Shown piece by piece: positions 9,193 through 20,258 of a stretch of DNA of 64,000 bases (positions are counted from its first letter, which is position 1; each line of letters begins with the position of its first letter). A program made the translations under genes and the position numbers. Below the pieces are notes generated by a model. The model made no database searches and was not told where the DNA came from. It saw only the letters and a program-made list of their open reading frames with translations. The DNA lies in NCBI RefSeq assembly GCF_002407205.1, contig NZ_CP023548.1:2690501-2754500 (forward strand), read 5' to 3'. This DNA is from Rhodobacter sp. CZR27. Lineage in GTDB: Bacteria > Pseudomonadota > Alphaproteobacteria > Rhodobacterales > Rhodobacteraceae.

Positions 9193-10289
9193 AGCGCCTC
9201 CTCCCATTCCTGCCCGGCCACCGAATCCTGCACGACGCCGCCGCCCACATCCAGCCGGACCCGACCGTCCGCGAACAGCCGCAGCGTGCGGATCGCCACG
9301 TTGAACGCCGCCCGGCCGTCCGGCGCCATCCATCCCATCGCCCCGCAATAGAGGCCGCGCGGCCAGCGTTCCAGTTCCGCGATGATCTGCATCGCGCGGA
9401 TCTTCGGCGCACCCGTCACCGAGCCGCAGGGAAACAGCGCCGGCACCAGCCCGGCAAAACCCGGCCGGCCCTTAAGCCGGCCCGTCACCCGGCTGGTCAT
9501 CTGGTGGACGGTGGCGTAGCTCTCGATCGAGAACAGCTCGGGCACCCGGACCGAGCCGATCTCGGCGATGCGGCCGATGTCGTTGCGCAGCAGGTCCACG
9601 ATCATCAGGTTCTCGGCGCGCACCTTCTCGCTTGCCGCCATCGCCGCGGCCAGCGCCGCATCGCGCGCCGGATCGGCGTCCCGCGGCGCCGTGCCCTTCA
9701 TCGGCCGGGTCGAGATCGTGCCCTCGGCGTCGCAGGCGAAGAACAGCTCCGGCGAGCACGAGATCGCAACCGGCCCGGCCAGATCGCAGAAGGCCCCATG
9801 CCCGACCCGTTGCCGCGCGCGCAGCGCGCCATAAAGGCCCAGCGCCGTGCCCGCATCCAGCCGGGTGTCGACCGGGAAGGTCAGGTTCACCTGATAGCAG
9901 TCCCCCGCCGCGATATACTCCATGAGCCGCGCGAAGGCGCGGTCATAGTCCACGCGCCCAATCCGCGGGCGCAGCGGGCCCAGCCGGGCGGCGCCGGCCT
10001 CGGCCTCGGCCTGCGCCAGCAGGGGGGCGGCGTCCCCGGGTGCGGCATAGGCGCCGAAGGCCAGCAGCGGCTCGTCCCTGTCCCGCGGCATCAGGGACGC
10101 CAGCCGCGGCTCGAACACCAGCCCCGCCTCATAGCCGATGGTGCCCGCGACCCATAGACCGGCAGCACGCAGCGCGTCCAGCCGCGAAAGCGCGGGCGCC
10201 ACCGCGGCGGGATCGCGCACGATCACCGTTTCCACGGCATCGCGGAACAGGGCCGGGCCGCCCGCCGGCCCGTTCTCGCACAGGATCAC
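9150..10289 (-). CDS. pabB: Aminodeoxychorismate synthase component I
   Basis: A 379-aa chorismate-binding enzyme making 4-amino-4-deoxychorismate for folate. Hallmarks are all present in order: GDCYQVNLTF, the SCSPELFF strand, TRPMKGTAPR (the PIKGT-like lysine motif that separates PabB-type from anthranilate-type enzymes), ENLMIVDLLRNDIGRI and CGSVTGAPKIRAMQII. The short N-terminus is usual for alphaproteobacterial PabB. The start is taken as GTG at 10289 because GAGGGAGAG sits eight bases upstream; an in-frame ATG at 10325 has no such site. The glutamine amidotransferase subunit (PabA/TrpG) is not in this window. The 3' end overlaps pabC. Confidence 0.95.
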   Translation of the reverse strand: MILCENGPAGGPALFRDAVETVIVRDPAAVAPALSRLDALRAAGLWVAGTIGYEAGLVFEPRLASLMPRDRDEPLLAFGAYAAPGDAAPLLAQAEAEAGAARLGPLRPRIGRVDYDRAFARLMEYIAAGDCYQVNLTFPVDTRLDAGTALGLYGALRARQRVGHGAFCDLAGPVAISCSPELFFACDAEGTISTRPMKGTAPRDADPARDAALAAAMAASEKVRAENLMIVDLLRNDIGRIAEIGSVRVPELFSIESYATVHQMTSRVTGRLKGRPGFAGLVPALFPCGSVTGAPKIRAMQIIAELERWPRGLYCGAMGWMAPDGRAAFNVAIRTLRLFADGRVRLDVGGGVVQDSVAGQEWEEALWKTRFATLPTIRS

Positions 10290-10478
10290 GCTTGTCTCTC
10301 CCTCGATCGTGGGGGCACCTAGCATGCGTCCGGCCGTCCCGACAGCCCGCCTGCGACCTCATGCAAGAGGGTTGCGCCGCCCGGCGGCAAGTCTATAACC
10401 GCGCCAATTTGCGCAGAGCGTAGAATCCGGACAATCCTGCAGCCCGAGCGGCGCGGGACCATAGATGTGGGGCCACAA

Positions 10479-13808
<3,330 letters not shown>

Positions 13809-13830
13809 GCCGCCCCGGACAGGATGGGCA

Positions 13831-13856
13831 GCCGGCCGGGGTTCCCTTCGGCCGGC
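13831..13856 (+). terminator. Hairpin after carB
   Basis: An 8-bp perfect stem (GCCGGCCG at 13831-13838, CGGCCGGC at 13849-13856) with a 10-base loop lies 22 bases after the carB stop. No T-run follows, so it may be a weak or Rho-assisted terminator. Confidence 0.45.
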
Positions 13857-14016
13857 CGCCTTCTGCACCGGCTGACGCAACGTCATGCGCGAAAGCCCGC
13901 GCAGGCGACGGTTGCTTCGCGGGAAGGCGGGAATAAAGCCGCGGGCCGCATCGTTCCCTTCCTTGGAGCCGCGGCAAGCCTGCCGCAGGCCGAACCCCTG
14001 AGGGAGACCAAGCGAC

Positions 14017-14748
14017 ATGCCGACGATCATCGGAAACGGCTCTGCCAACCGGCTGAACGGGACCAGCCTCAACGACACCCTCCGTGGTCTTGACGGCGAG
14101 GACACGCTCTTCGGGAATGGCGGGCGCGACCGTGTCGAGGGGAACGACGATGAGGATCTCCTGTATGGCGGCAGCGGGGCCGACACCCTGCTCGGCGGCA
14201 AGGGCGAGGACACGCTGCACGGTCAGGATGGCGCCGACCTGCTGACCGACGAAAGCGGCAACGACCGCTTCTTCGGTGGCAGCGGCGACGATACGATCCG
14301 GGCCGGAGAGGGCAACGATCTGCTCGACGGGGGCGCCGACGCCGATCTGCTCGTGGCGGCCTCGGGCAACGACACCCTGCGCGCCGGAAGCGGGGCCGAC
14401 CGCCTGTATGGCGGCGAAGGCAATGACGTCATGATCGCCGGGTCCGGCAACGACCGGCTGTGGGGCGGCGAGGGCGACGACGTGCTGAATGGCGGCCGGG
14501 GCAACGACGTGATGGCGGGCGGCGAGGGCGCGGACCGCTTCGTCTTCGATTTCGGCTCGGACACGATCCGCGACTTCGAGGAGGGCGACGACGACATCGA
14601 CCTGTCCGCCTTCGACCTCTCGTTCTCGCAGGTCCTGAATCGCGCGAGCCAGCAGGGGGATGACGTCGTGATCCGGCTCGGCACCGGCACGCTGCGAATC
14701 GAGGACACGCGCCGCAGCGACCTCGACAGCGACGACTTCATCCTCTGA
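14017..14748 (+). CDS. RTX (hemolysin-type calcium-binding repeat) protein without other domain
   Basis: A 243-aa, strongly acidic secreted-type protein. From about residue 24 to 176 it is an uninterrupted run of roughly 17 nine-residue RTX units of the form GGxGxDxLx, for example GGSGADTLL, GGEGNDVMI and GGRGNDVMA; such arrays bind calcium and fold as a beta roll outside the cell. The remainder, FDFGSDTIRDFEEGDDDIDLS through the terminal SDDFIL, resembles the non-cleaved C-terminal signal region of type I secreted RTX proteins. There is no enzymatic domain and no ABC/HlyD exporter gene nearby, so it must use an exporter encoded elsewhere. The ATG has GAGGGAGA upstream. Its role is unknown. 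Confidence 0.88.
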   Translation: MPTIIGNGSANRLNGTSLNDTLRGLDGEDTLFGNGGRDRVEGNDDEDLLYGGSGADTLLGGKGEDTLHGQDGADLLTDESGNDRFFGGSGDDTIRAGEGNDLLDGGADADLLVAASGNDTLRAGSGADRLYGGEGNDVMIAGSGNDRLWGGEGDDVLNGGRGNDVMAGGEGADRFVFDFGSDTIRDFEEGDDDIDLSAFDLSFSQVLNRASQQGDDVVIRLGTGTLRIEDTRRSDLDSDDFIL

Positions 14749-15063
14749 CGAGGCGTCCGGGTCCGGGCGGTGGCGGCTCTGCGCGACCGCCCGATCCTCA
14801 CATTCGCGGCCACAACCGGAACGAAAGCGAGAGCGGGGCAAGCTATTCCTTGACTCGCGGCCGCAAAACCCGCATCCACCCTGCAAGCCTGTGACCCGCT
14901 GCCGCGTGAGCAGCCGCCCCGAGGGGCCAGGGTCCGGCCGACAGGTTCCCACCGTCACGCAGGGGCACCGCGGCGCATTCCCGCGCCGCCCCGCCTGCCG
15001 CCTCCCCTCGCCGGGGAGACCACCCCATTCCGCGGGCCGATGCCCGCACATCGAAAGAGACCA
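14749..15063. other. Intergenic region between RTX gene and helicase gene
   Basis: This 315-base stretch has no supported gene. It begins with an 8-bp hairpin (stem CGGGCGGT at 14764-14771 with its complement at 14786-14793), a probable terminator for the RTX gene. A TTGACT hexamer at 14850-14855 could be the -35 element of the helicase promoter, but I see no convincing -10 at the right distance. Confidence 0.5.
14764..14793 (+). terminator. Hairpin after RTX gene
   Basis: Perfect 8-bp inverted repeat with a 14-base loop, 15 bases past the RTX stop. It is followed by ATCCTCACATT rather than a T-run, so it is a plausible but unproven terminator. Confidence 0.45.
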
Positions 15064-16467
15064 ATGGCTGATTTCAGCACTCTCGGCCTGTCCGAGCGCC
15101 TCATGCAGGGCCTTGCGAAGGCCCAGTTCACCAAGCCGACCCCGATCCAGCTCGAGGCGATCCCGCATGTCATGCAGGGACGCGACCTGATGGGCCTCGC
15201 CCAGACCGGCACCGGCAAGACGCTGGCCTTCGGGCTGCCGCTGCTGCACCGCCTGCTGGGCGTGGGCCATCCCCCCGCCCCGCGCACCATCCGAGCGCTG
15301 ATCCTGGCGCCGACGCGCGAACTGGTGACCCAGATCGCGACCAACCTCGAGATCTTCACCAAGGGCACTCCGGTCAAGGTTGTCACCATCACCGGCGGCG
15401 CCTCGATCAACCGCCAGACCGAGCGGCTGGCCCGTGGCGCCGACATCATGGTGGCGACGCCGGGCCGGCTGATCGACCTGCTCGACCGCAAGGCGGTCTC
15501 GCTGGAGGCGACCGGCTATCTCGTGCTCGACGAGGCGGATCACATGCTCGACATGGGCTTCATCCACTCGCTGAAGAAGATCGCGCGCCACCTGCCGCTG
15601 AAGCGCCAGACGCTGCTGTTCTCGGCCACCATGCCGAAGCTGATCGAGGATCTGGCCCACACCTACCTGCGCGAGCCGGTAAAGGTGCAGGTCGCCCCGC
15701 CCGGCAAGCCGGTCGAGAAGATCGCGCAAGGGGTCCACTTCATCCCGCAGGGCGACAAGGCGAAGCTGCTGGAGAGCTACCTGCAAAAGCATCCGGGCGA
15801 GCAGGCGCTGGTCTTCGGCCGCACCAAGCACGGCTCGGAAAAGCTGATGAAGCTGCTGGTCAGCTGGGGCTTCAAGGCAGGCTCGATCCACGGCAACAAG
15901 AGCCAGAACCAGCGCGACCGCACGCTGGCCGAGTTCCGGGACGGCACGCTCGACGTGCTGGTGGCGACCGATGTTGCGGCGCGGGGGATCGACATTCCCG
16001 GCGTGCGGCACGTCTACAACTATGACATGCCGAACGTGCCCGAGAACTACGTCCACCGCATCGGCCGCACCGCGCGGGCGGGGGCGGCGGGCAGCGCCGT
16101 CGCCTTCGTCGCCCCGGCCGAGATGGAGGAGCTGCGCGCGGTGGAGAAGCTCTTGAAGCAGCCGGTGCCGGTGATCGGAGGCGCGCCCTGGGCGGCCGAG
16201 ATCGCCGCGGCCGCGCCGCGTCCGGGGCAGAAGCCGCGCCAGGGCGGCCGGCCCAAGGCCGCCGCGCCCAAGGGCCAGCCCAAGCCGCAGCAGGCCAGGC
16301 GCATCCGCGGCCGGGCCGTCCGGCGGCCGTCCCCGGCGGCGGCTCCGCCCCGCGGCGCTCCGCTCCGGCCCGTCGCTCGGACGCGGCAGGCCGCGGCTGA
16401 GGCCGCCTGCTTCCTGGTGACGCAGGGCGCGATTCCCGCAGGCACTCGCCTCCGGGATCGCGCATAA
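15064..16467 (+). CDS. DEAD-box ATP-dependent RNA helicase (C-terminal tail probably frameshifted)
   Basis: A 467-aa RhlE-like helicase as read. Core motifs are complete: Q motif FTKPTPIQLEAIPHVMQGRD, motif I AQTGTGKT, Ia PTRELVTQ, Ib TPGRL, II DEAD (VLDEADHMLDMG), III SAT, IV ALVFGRTK, V ATDVAARGIDIPG and VI HRIGRTARAG. It would unwind or remodel structured RNA in the cytoplasm. After about residue 410 the basic tail loses character and ends ACFLVTQGAIPAG... In the +2 frame the same DNA reads PGGGSAPRRSAPARR and stops at TGA 16398-16400, a far more typical helicase tail, and a terminator-like hairpin follows. I infer an indel near 16300 (real or sequencing). The start at 15064 is the first ATG adjoining the conserved MADFSTLGL. 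Confidence 0.93.
   Translation: MADFSTLGLSERLMQGLAKAQFTKPTPIQLEAIPHVMQGRDLMGLAQTGTGKTLAFGLPLLHRLLGVGHPPAPRTIRALILAPTRELVTQIATNLEIFTKGTPVKVVTITGGASINRQTERLARGADIMVATPGRLIDLLDRKAVSLEATGYLVLDEADHMLDMGFIHSLKKIARHLPLKRQTLLFSATMPKLIEDLAHTYLREPVKVQVAPPGKPVEKIAQGVHFIPQGDKAKLLESYLQKHPGEQALVFGRTKHGSEKLMKLLVSWGFKAGSIHGNKSQNQRDRTLAEFRDGTLDVLVATDVAARGIDIPGVRHVYNYDMPNVPENYVHRIGRTARAGAAGSAVAFVAPAEMEELRAVEKLLKQPVPVIGGAPWAAEIAAAAPRPGQKPRQGGRPKAAAPKGQPKPQQARRIRGRAVRRPSPAAAPPRGAPLRPVARTRQAAAEAACFLVTQGAIPAGTRLRDRA
16427..16463 (+). terminator. Hairpin overlapping apparent helicase tail
   Basis: GCGCGATTCCCG at 16427-16438 pairs with CGGGATCGCGC at 16453-16463 (one bulged T) around a 14-base loop. It lies inside the apparent last codons of the helicase frame but just downstream of the +2-frame TGA at 16400, which supports coding ending at 16400. 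Confidence 0.45.
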
Positions 16468-16501
16468 TGAAGCTCCGGCCAGCCGGAGTGGTAACGAGTG
16501 T

Positions 16502-16530
16502 CCGGCGACTGCAGCGCCGGGGGTTTATCT
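16502..16530 (+). terminator. Probable Rho-independent terminator downstream of helicase gene
   Basis: Stem CCGGCG (16502-16507) with CGCCGG (16515-16520), 7-base loop, followed by GGGTTTATCT. This is the best-formed terminator after the helicase gene on the plus strand. Confidence 0.5.
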
Positions 16531-16714
16531 TACGAGTGTCAGCGCATTGCGCGAAGGGAGCCTTGGCAGACGCCGGTAGTTGACTACCCACCTGTCGGGC
16601 TACCCTTCGCTGCGCCGGCCACGATCCTCCCCCCCGGTGGCGACGGTCGCGAAAGACGACCCTTCCGAACCCCCTCCCCCTCCTCTCCCGCATCCGGTGC
16701 GGCGCCGCGACTGC

Positions 16715-16728
16715 TTGATGCGGATCAA
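16715..16728. promoter_or_regulatory. FNR/FnrL-type binding site
   Basis: The sequence TTGATGCGGATCAA is a perfect match to the FNR consensus TTGAT-N4-ATCAA, recognised in Rhodobacter by the oxygen sensor FnrL. Its centre is about 74 bases upstream of the 58-aa membrane-protein gene that precedes cytochrome b561. The most likely role is low-oxygen control of this unit. Confidence 0.78.
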
Positions 16729-16795
16729 GGCCGCGCGGCCTTTGCAGCGTCAATCCTGCGGGCGGATGTGTTGATCCGGACCCGGAGGTGTAGCC

Positions 16796-16972
16796 ATGAC
16801 CCGACTGATGATGATCCTGTTCTCGATGGTTTCCGTGACGCTGATGGGCAGCTTCATCGTGCTCGCCCTCGTCACCGGCAACGACACCCTCATCCCCATT
16901 CTTGCGGCTGCGGCAATCGGCTTCGTGCTGGCGCTGCCCGTGAGCTTCATCATCGCGCGCAAGCTCGCCTGA
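16796..16972 (+). CDS. 58-aa two-helix membrane protein
   Basis: A 58-aa protein with two hydrophobic helices (about residues 3-25 and 32-53) separated by TGNDTLIP and ending in a basic RKLA tail, giving a simple hairpin membrane topology. GGAGG is placed well upstream of the ATG. Very similar short proteins occur widely in Rhodobacterales and are sometimes labelled CTP synthetase in databases; nothing in the sequence resembles that enzyme (PyrG), so I would disregard that label. It sits between the FNR-type site and the cytochrome b561 gene, 34 bases upstream of the latter, and is probably co-transcribed with it. A small accessory role for a redox membrane protein is possible but unproven. 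Confidence 0.8.
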   Translation: MTRLMMILFSMVSVTLMGSFIVLALVTGNDTLIPILAAAAIGFVLALPVSFIIARKLA

Positions 16973-17006
16973 TTCCCGGCGAGGCAGACGACGGAAGGAA
17001 CAGAAG

Positions 17007-17519
17007 ATGACGAAGGAAGCGCCGACAGGCTATTCGAGGATGCAGATCGTTCTGCACTGGGCGGTGGCGGTGCTCGTCGTCGTGCAATTCCTGCTGGGAC
17101 CCGCCATGTCGGCCGTGGCGGACGGCCTGCGCAAGGGTGAGGCCGTCGGCGTGTCGCCGCTGGCCTGGGCGCATGTCGCGGTGGGCCTTGCCATCCTCGT
17201 CCTCGCCTGCTGGCGCGTCGGCCTGCGCTTTGCCCATGGCGTCCCCACGCCGGCATTCGAGCCGAAGACCCCCGAGCAGGAGTTCCTCGCCTTCGTCACG
17301 CGCGAGCTGACCTTCTTCCTCTATCTCACGATCTTCGTGCTGCCGATCTCGGGCGCCGTCGCCTGGTTCTACCAGAGCGAGGTCGCCGCCTCGGCGCATG
17401 CCAGCATGAAGGTCCTGGTGATCGCGATCGTCGCCATTCACGTCGCGATCTCGCTGTTCCACCAGTTCGTGCTGCGCGACGGCGCACTGCAGCGGATGGG
17501 CCGCCCGCAGCGCGACTAG
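17007..17519 (+). CDS. Cytochrome b561 family protein
   Basis: A 170-aa four-helix di-heme membrane cytochrome. The family's heme ligands are in place: H18 in QIVLHWAVAVLVV, the histidine of WAHVAVGLAILVL in helix 2, and the pair in helix 4 (IVAIHVAISLFHQF). These proteins move electrons between the quinone pool and periplasmic or membrane acceptors. AGGAACAG precedes the ATG. The upstream FNR-type box and the 58-aa membrane gene suggest induction under low oxygen. Its TAG stop shares the palindrome CTAG with the stop of the convergent hydrolase gene. The electron donor and acceptor are unknown. Confidence 0.92.
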   Translation: MTKEAPTGYSRMQIVLHWAVAVLVVVQFLLGPAMSAVADGLRKGEAVGVSPLAWAHVAVGLAILVLACWRVGLRFAHGVPTPAFEPKTPEQEFLAFVTRELTFFLYLTIFVLPISGAVAWFYQSEVAASAHASMKVLVIAIVAIHVAISLFHQFVLRDGALQRMGRPQRD

Positions 17520-18292
17520 AGCGCGGCGTCAAGAAAGACGCGGACCGTCTCTTCGAAGGCGCGGGGCTTCTCGGCGTGCAGCCAGTGCCCCGCGCCTTTC
17601 AGTTCGGCGAAGCGCGCACCGGGAAACAGGCGAAGGATCGTCTCGCGGTGCTGTGGTCCGACATAGGACGAAAGCTCTCCGCTCAGGAACAGCGCCGGCC
17701 CGTCGAACCGCCCGGAGGTATCCGGCCAGCCCAGGATTTGCGGCATCTCGGCCGCGAGGACGTCGAGGTTCAGCCGCCAGTGCGGCGGGTCCGACTTCAG
17801 GTCGAGCGACTGCAGGAAGAAGGCGCGCAGGCCGGCATCGGGCAGCACCTCGGCCAGCCGGCGATCCGCGTCGCCGCGGGTCCCGAGCGCCGAAAGGTCG
17901 AGTCCCCGCATTGCCTCGACGTTGCGGCTCTGGTCATGCGCATAGGCCACCGGGGCGATGTCGGCCACGACCAGCCGGCGCACCAGGTCCGGGCGGGTCA
18001 GGGCCAGGTGCATAGCGGCCTTGCCGCCCATCGAATGCCCCATGACATCCGCGCGGCCCCCCTGCGCCTCGATGACCTCGGCCAGGTCCGCGGCCATCTC
18101 GGGATAGCGGTGGGTCGCCGTCCAGGGACTTCCGCCGTGGTTGCGCATGTCGACCGCGATCACCAGCCGCGTCTCGGCAAGACGGCGGCAGATCACCCCC
18201 CAGTTCCGCGCCGAGCCGAACAGGCCATGCGCAACCAGAAGCGGCGGGGCGGCAGAGGGGCTCTCGGCCCGGTGGATGATGGTGTTCAGCAT
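17516..18292 (-). CDS. Alpha/beta-fold hydrolase (YbfF-like)
   Basis: A 258-aa serine hydrolase resembling the YbfF esterase group. The oxyanion-hole segment is VAHGLFGSARNWG, the nucleophile S87 sits in the elbow VMGHSMGGKAAM, an acid residue follows in the cap/core region, and the catalytic histidine is in LKGAGHWLHAEKPRAF near the C-terminus. The D-M-R-N-H-G-G-S motif after strand 4 is typical of this subfamily. Such enzymes cleave short acyl esters or acyl-CoA thioesters; the natural substrate is unknown. Cytoplasmic, with no signal peptide. It converges on the cytochrome b561 gene, the two TAG stops sharing CTAG. Confidence 0.93.
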   Translation of the reverse strand: MLNTIIHRAESPSAAPPLLVAHGLFGSARNWGVICRRLAETRLVIAVDMRNHGGSPWTATHRYPEMAADLAEVIEAQGGRADVMGHSMGGKAAMHLALTRPDLVRRLVVADIAPVAYAHDQSRNVEAMRGLDLSALGTRGDADRRLAEVLPDAGLRAFFLQSLDLKSDPPHWRLNLDVLAAEMPQILGWPDTSGRFDGPALFLSGELSSYVGPQHRETILRLFPGARFAELKGAGHWLHAEKPRAFEETVRVFLDAAL

Positions 18293-18385
18293 GCCGCGGT
18301 TCTAGCGCGACCTTGCGCCTGCTGCCAGACCGGTTGATGCGGCGGGCCGGGCCTCATAATCTGACGTCAGGGCAAGGGGATGGGC

Positions 18386-18757
18386 ATGAGTGCGATTGCG
18401 ATCAGGCAGATGGTGGACCGTGTGGACGCCCTGATGGAGGAGCGGCTGCATGTGCGCGGCCACGACCTGGCCGACAAGCTGAGGCGCGGCGGCCGTCGCC
18501 TGCCCCGGCGGGTGCGGGCGGCGGCGCGGGACCTTGCGCAGGCGGGCGAGATGGCGCGGAACCCGCGGCTGCTGATGCAGGTGGATTTTGGCAAGGTTTC
18601 GGCCGATTACGACATCTGCGTTCGGCACCTGACCTCGGTGGATCGCAAGGCACGGCTGCTGGCGGCCACCATGGGCCTCGTGCGTCTCGTGGTCGTCGTG
18701 GGACTGCTGGCCGGCGGCATCGCCCTTGCGCTGGCGCGCTGGCGCGGCCTGATCTGA
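18386..18757 (+). CDS. Small tail-anchored membrane protein of unknown function
   Basis: A 123-aa protein I do not recognise. Residues 1-85 are charged and helix-forming, rich in arginine, with DFGKVSADYDICVRHLTSVDRKARL as the most distinctive stretch. Residues about 92-114 form a single hydrophobic helix (MGLVRLVVVVGLLAGGIALALA) followed by RWRGLI, so it is probably a tail-anchored inner-membrane protein with a cytoplasmic body. The ATG at 18386 has AAGGGG seven bases upstream and is preferred over the in-frame ATG at 18380, which is too close to that site. It lies alone between the divergent hydrolase gene and the convergent glyA gene. Confidence 0.72.
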   Translation: MSAIAIRQMVDRVDALMEERLHVRGHDLADKLRRGGRRLPRRVRAAARDLAQAGEMARNPRLLMQVDFGKVSADYDICVRHLTSVDRKARLLAATMGLVRLVVVVGLLAGGIALALARWRGLI

Positions 18758-18800
18758 GGGCGCGGCGCGAAGGGCACGAGGCCCCCGCGCCGCGGATCGC

Positions 18801-20096
18801 TCACAGCGTCGGATAGAGCGGGAAGCGTGCGCAGAGCGTCGCGACTTTGGCCCTGACTGCGGCTTCGACGGCGGCGTTGCCCTCTTCACCGTTGGCGGCC
18901 AGCCCGTCCACCACCTCGACGATCAGGCGGCCGATCTCGCGGAACTCCTCCTCGCCGAAGCCGCGGGTGGTGCCGGCCGGGGTGCCGAGGCGCACGCCCG
19001 AGGTGACGGTCGGCTTCTCGGGGTCGAACGGGATGCCGTTCTTGTTGCAGGTGATGTGCGCGCGGCCCAGCGCCTTCTCGGTCGCGTTGCCCTTCACGCC
19101 CTTCGGCCGCAGGTCCACCAGCATGACGTGGGTGTCGGTGCCGCCCGTCACGATGTCGAGCCCGCCCTTCATCAACTCGTCCGCCAGCGCCTGCGCATTC
19201 TTCACAACCTGCGCGGCATAGGCCTTGAACTCCGGCCGCAGCGCCTCGCCGAAGGCCACGGCCTTCGCGGCGATCACATGCATCAGCGGACCGCCCTGGA
19301 TGCCGGGGAAGATCGCCGAATTGACCTTCTTGGCGATCTCCTCGTTGTTCGTGAGGATCATGCCGCCGCGCGGGCCGCGCAGGGTCTTGTGCGTCGTGGT
19401 GGTCGCCACATCGGCGTAGGGGAACGGCGAGGGATGCGCGCCGCCCGCCACGAGGCCCGCGAAATGGGCCATGTCCACCATGAGCCAGGCGCCGACCTCA
19501 TCGGCGATGGCGCGGAACTTCGCGAAGTCGATCTGGCGCGGGATGGCCGAGCCGCCGGCGATGATCAGCTTCGGCTTGTGCTCGCGCGCAAGGGCCGCGA
19601 CCTGATCGTAGTCGATCCGCTGGTCCTGCTGGCGCACGCCGTATTGCACCGCGTTGAACCACTTGCCCGACTGGTTCGGCGCGGCACCATGGGTCAGGTG
19701 ACCGCCCGAGGCTAGTTCCATCCCGAGGATGGTGTCGCCCGGCTTGATCAGCGCCTGGAACACGCCCTGGTTGGCCTGGCTGCCCGAGTTGGGCTGCACG
19801 TTGGCGAAGGCGCAGCCGAACAGCTGCTTCGCGCGCTCGATGGCGAGGTTCTCGGCCACGTCCACGAAATCGCAGCCGCCGTAGTAGCGCTTGCCCGGAT
19901 AGCCCTCGGCATATTTGTTGGTCATCACCGAGCCCTGCGCCTCCATCACGGCGCGGCTCACGATGTTCTCCGAGGCGATCAGTTCGATCTCGTCACGCTG
20001 GCGGCCAAGCTCGCCGGTGATCGAGGCGAAAAGCTCGGGGTCACGGGAGGAAAGGCTTTCGGTAAAGAAGCCATCGTCGCGATGCGGGGCGTTCAT
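18801..20096 (-). CDS. glyA: Serine hydroxymethyltransferase
   Basis: A 431-aa PLP enzyme interconverting serine and glycine with tetrahydrofolate, the main source of one-carbon units. Key elements: [20 protein letters not shown], the [16 protein letters not shown] segment, [15 protein letters not shown], the DMAHFAGL strand and the PLP lysine in [14 protein letters not shown]. Length matches bacterial SHMT. The ATG at 20096 is preceded by AGGAGAC and gives the usual N-terminus [11 protein letters not shown]. It is transcribed divergently from nadK with about 160 bases between them. Confidence 0.98.
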   Translation of the reverse strand: MNAPHRDDGFFTESLSSRDPELFASITGELGRQRDEIELIASENIVSRAVMEAQGSVMTNKYAEGYPGKRYYGGCDFVDVAENLAIERAKQLFGCAFANVQPNSGSQANQGVFQALIKPGDTILGMELASGGHLTHGAAPNQSGKWFNAVQYGVRQQDQRIDYDQVAALAREHKPKLIIAGGSAIPRQIDFAKFRAIADEVGAWLMVDMAHFAGLVAGGAHPSPFPYADVATTTTHKTLRGPRGGMILTNNEEIAKKVNSAIFPGIQGGPLMHVIAAKAVAFGEALRPEFKAYAAQVVKNAQALADELMKGGLDIVTGGTDTHVMLVDLRPKGVKGNATEKALGRAHITCNKNGIPFDPEKPTVTSGVRLGTPAGTTRGFGEEEFREIGRLIVEVVDGLAANGEEGNAAVEAAVRAKVATLCARFPLYPTL

Positions 20097-20258
20097 GGGC
20101 GTCTCCTGTCGGAAGGGATGCGCCCATTTAGAGCATCGGGGCCGCGACAGAAAGGCAGGAAAACGACGCATGGACCGGATTGCGCGAAGCGGGCCCCGGC
20201 GGGGGTTGAGTTTGCCGCGCGGCGCGTCCAACACTGGCCGCGGCAGGCGGAGGGGCAC

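Larger units (their letters stand above)
16468..16795. other. Intergenic region with hairpins and FNR-type site
   Basis: No supported gene in these 328 bases. Contents in order: a compact palindrome CTCCGGC/GCCGGAG (16473-16488); a second hairpin at 16502-16520 followed by T-rich GGGTTTATCTT, flanked by two copies of ACGAGTGTC (16494-16502 and 16532-16540); then the FNR-type box at 16715-16728 and a GGAGG ribosome-binding site just before the 58-aa gene. Confidence 0.6.

Noticed and set aside
14080..14545. Tandem repetitive DNA as a possible CRISPR or satellite
   Set aside because: The periodicity is 27 bases and corresponds to RTX nonapeptide codons; units vary and there are no spacers.
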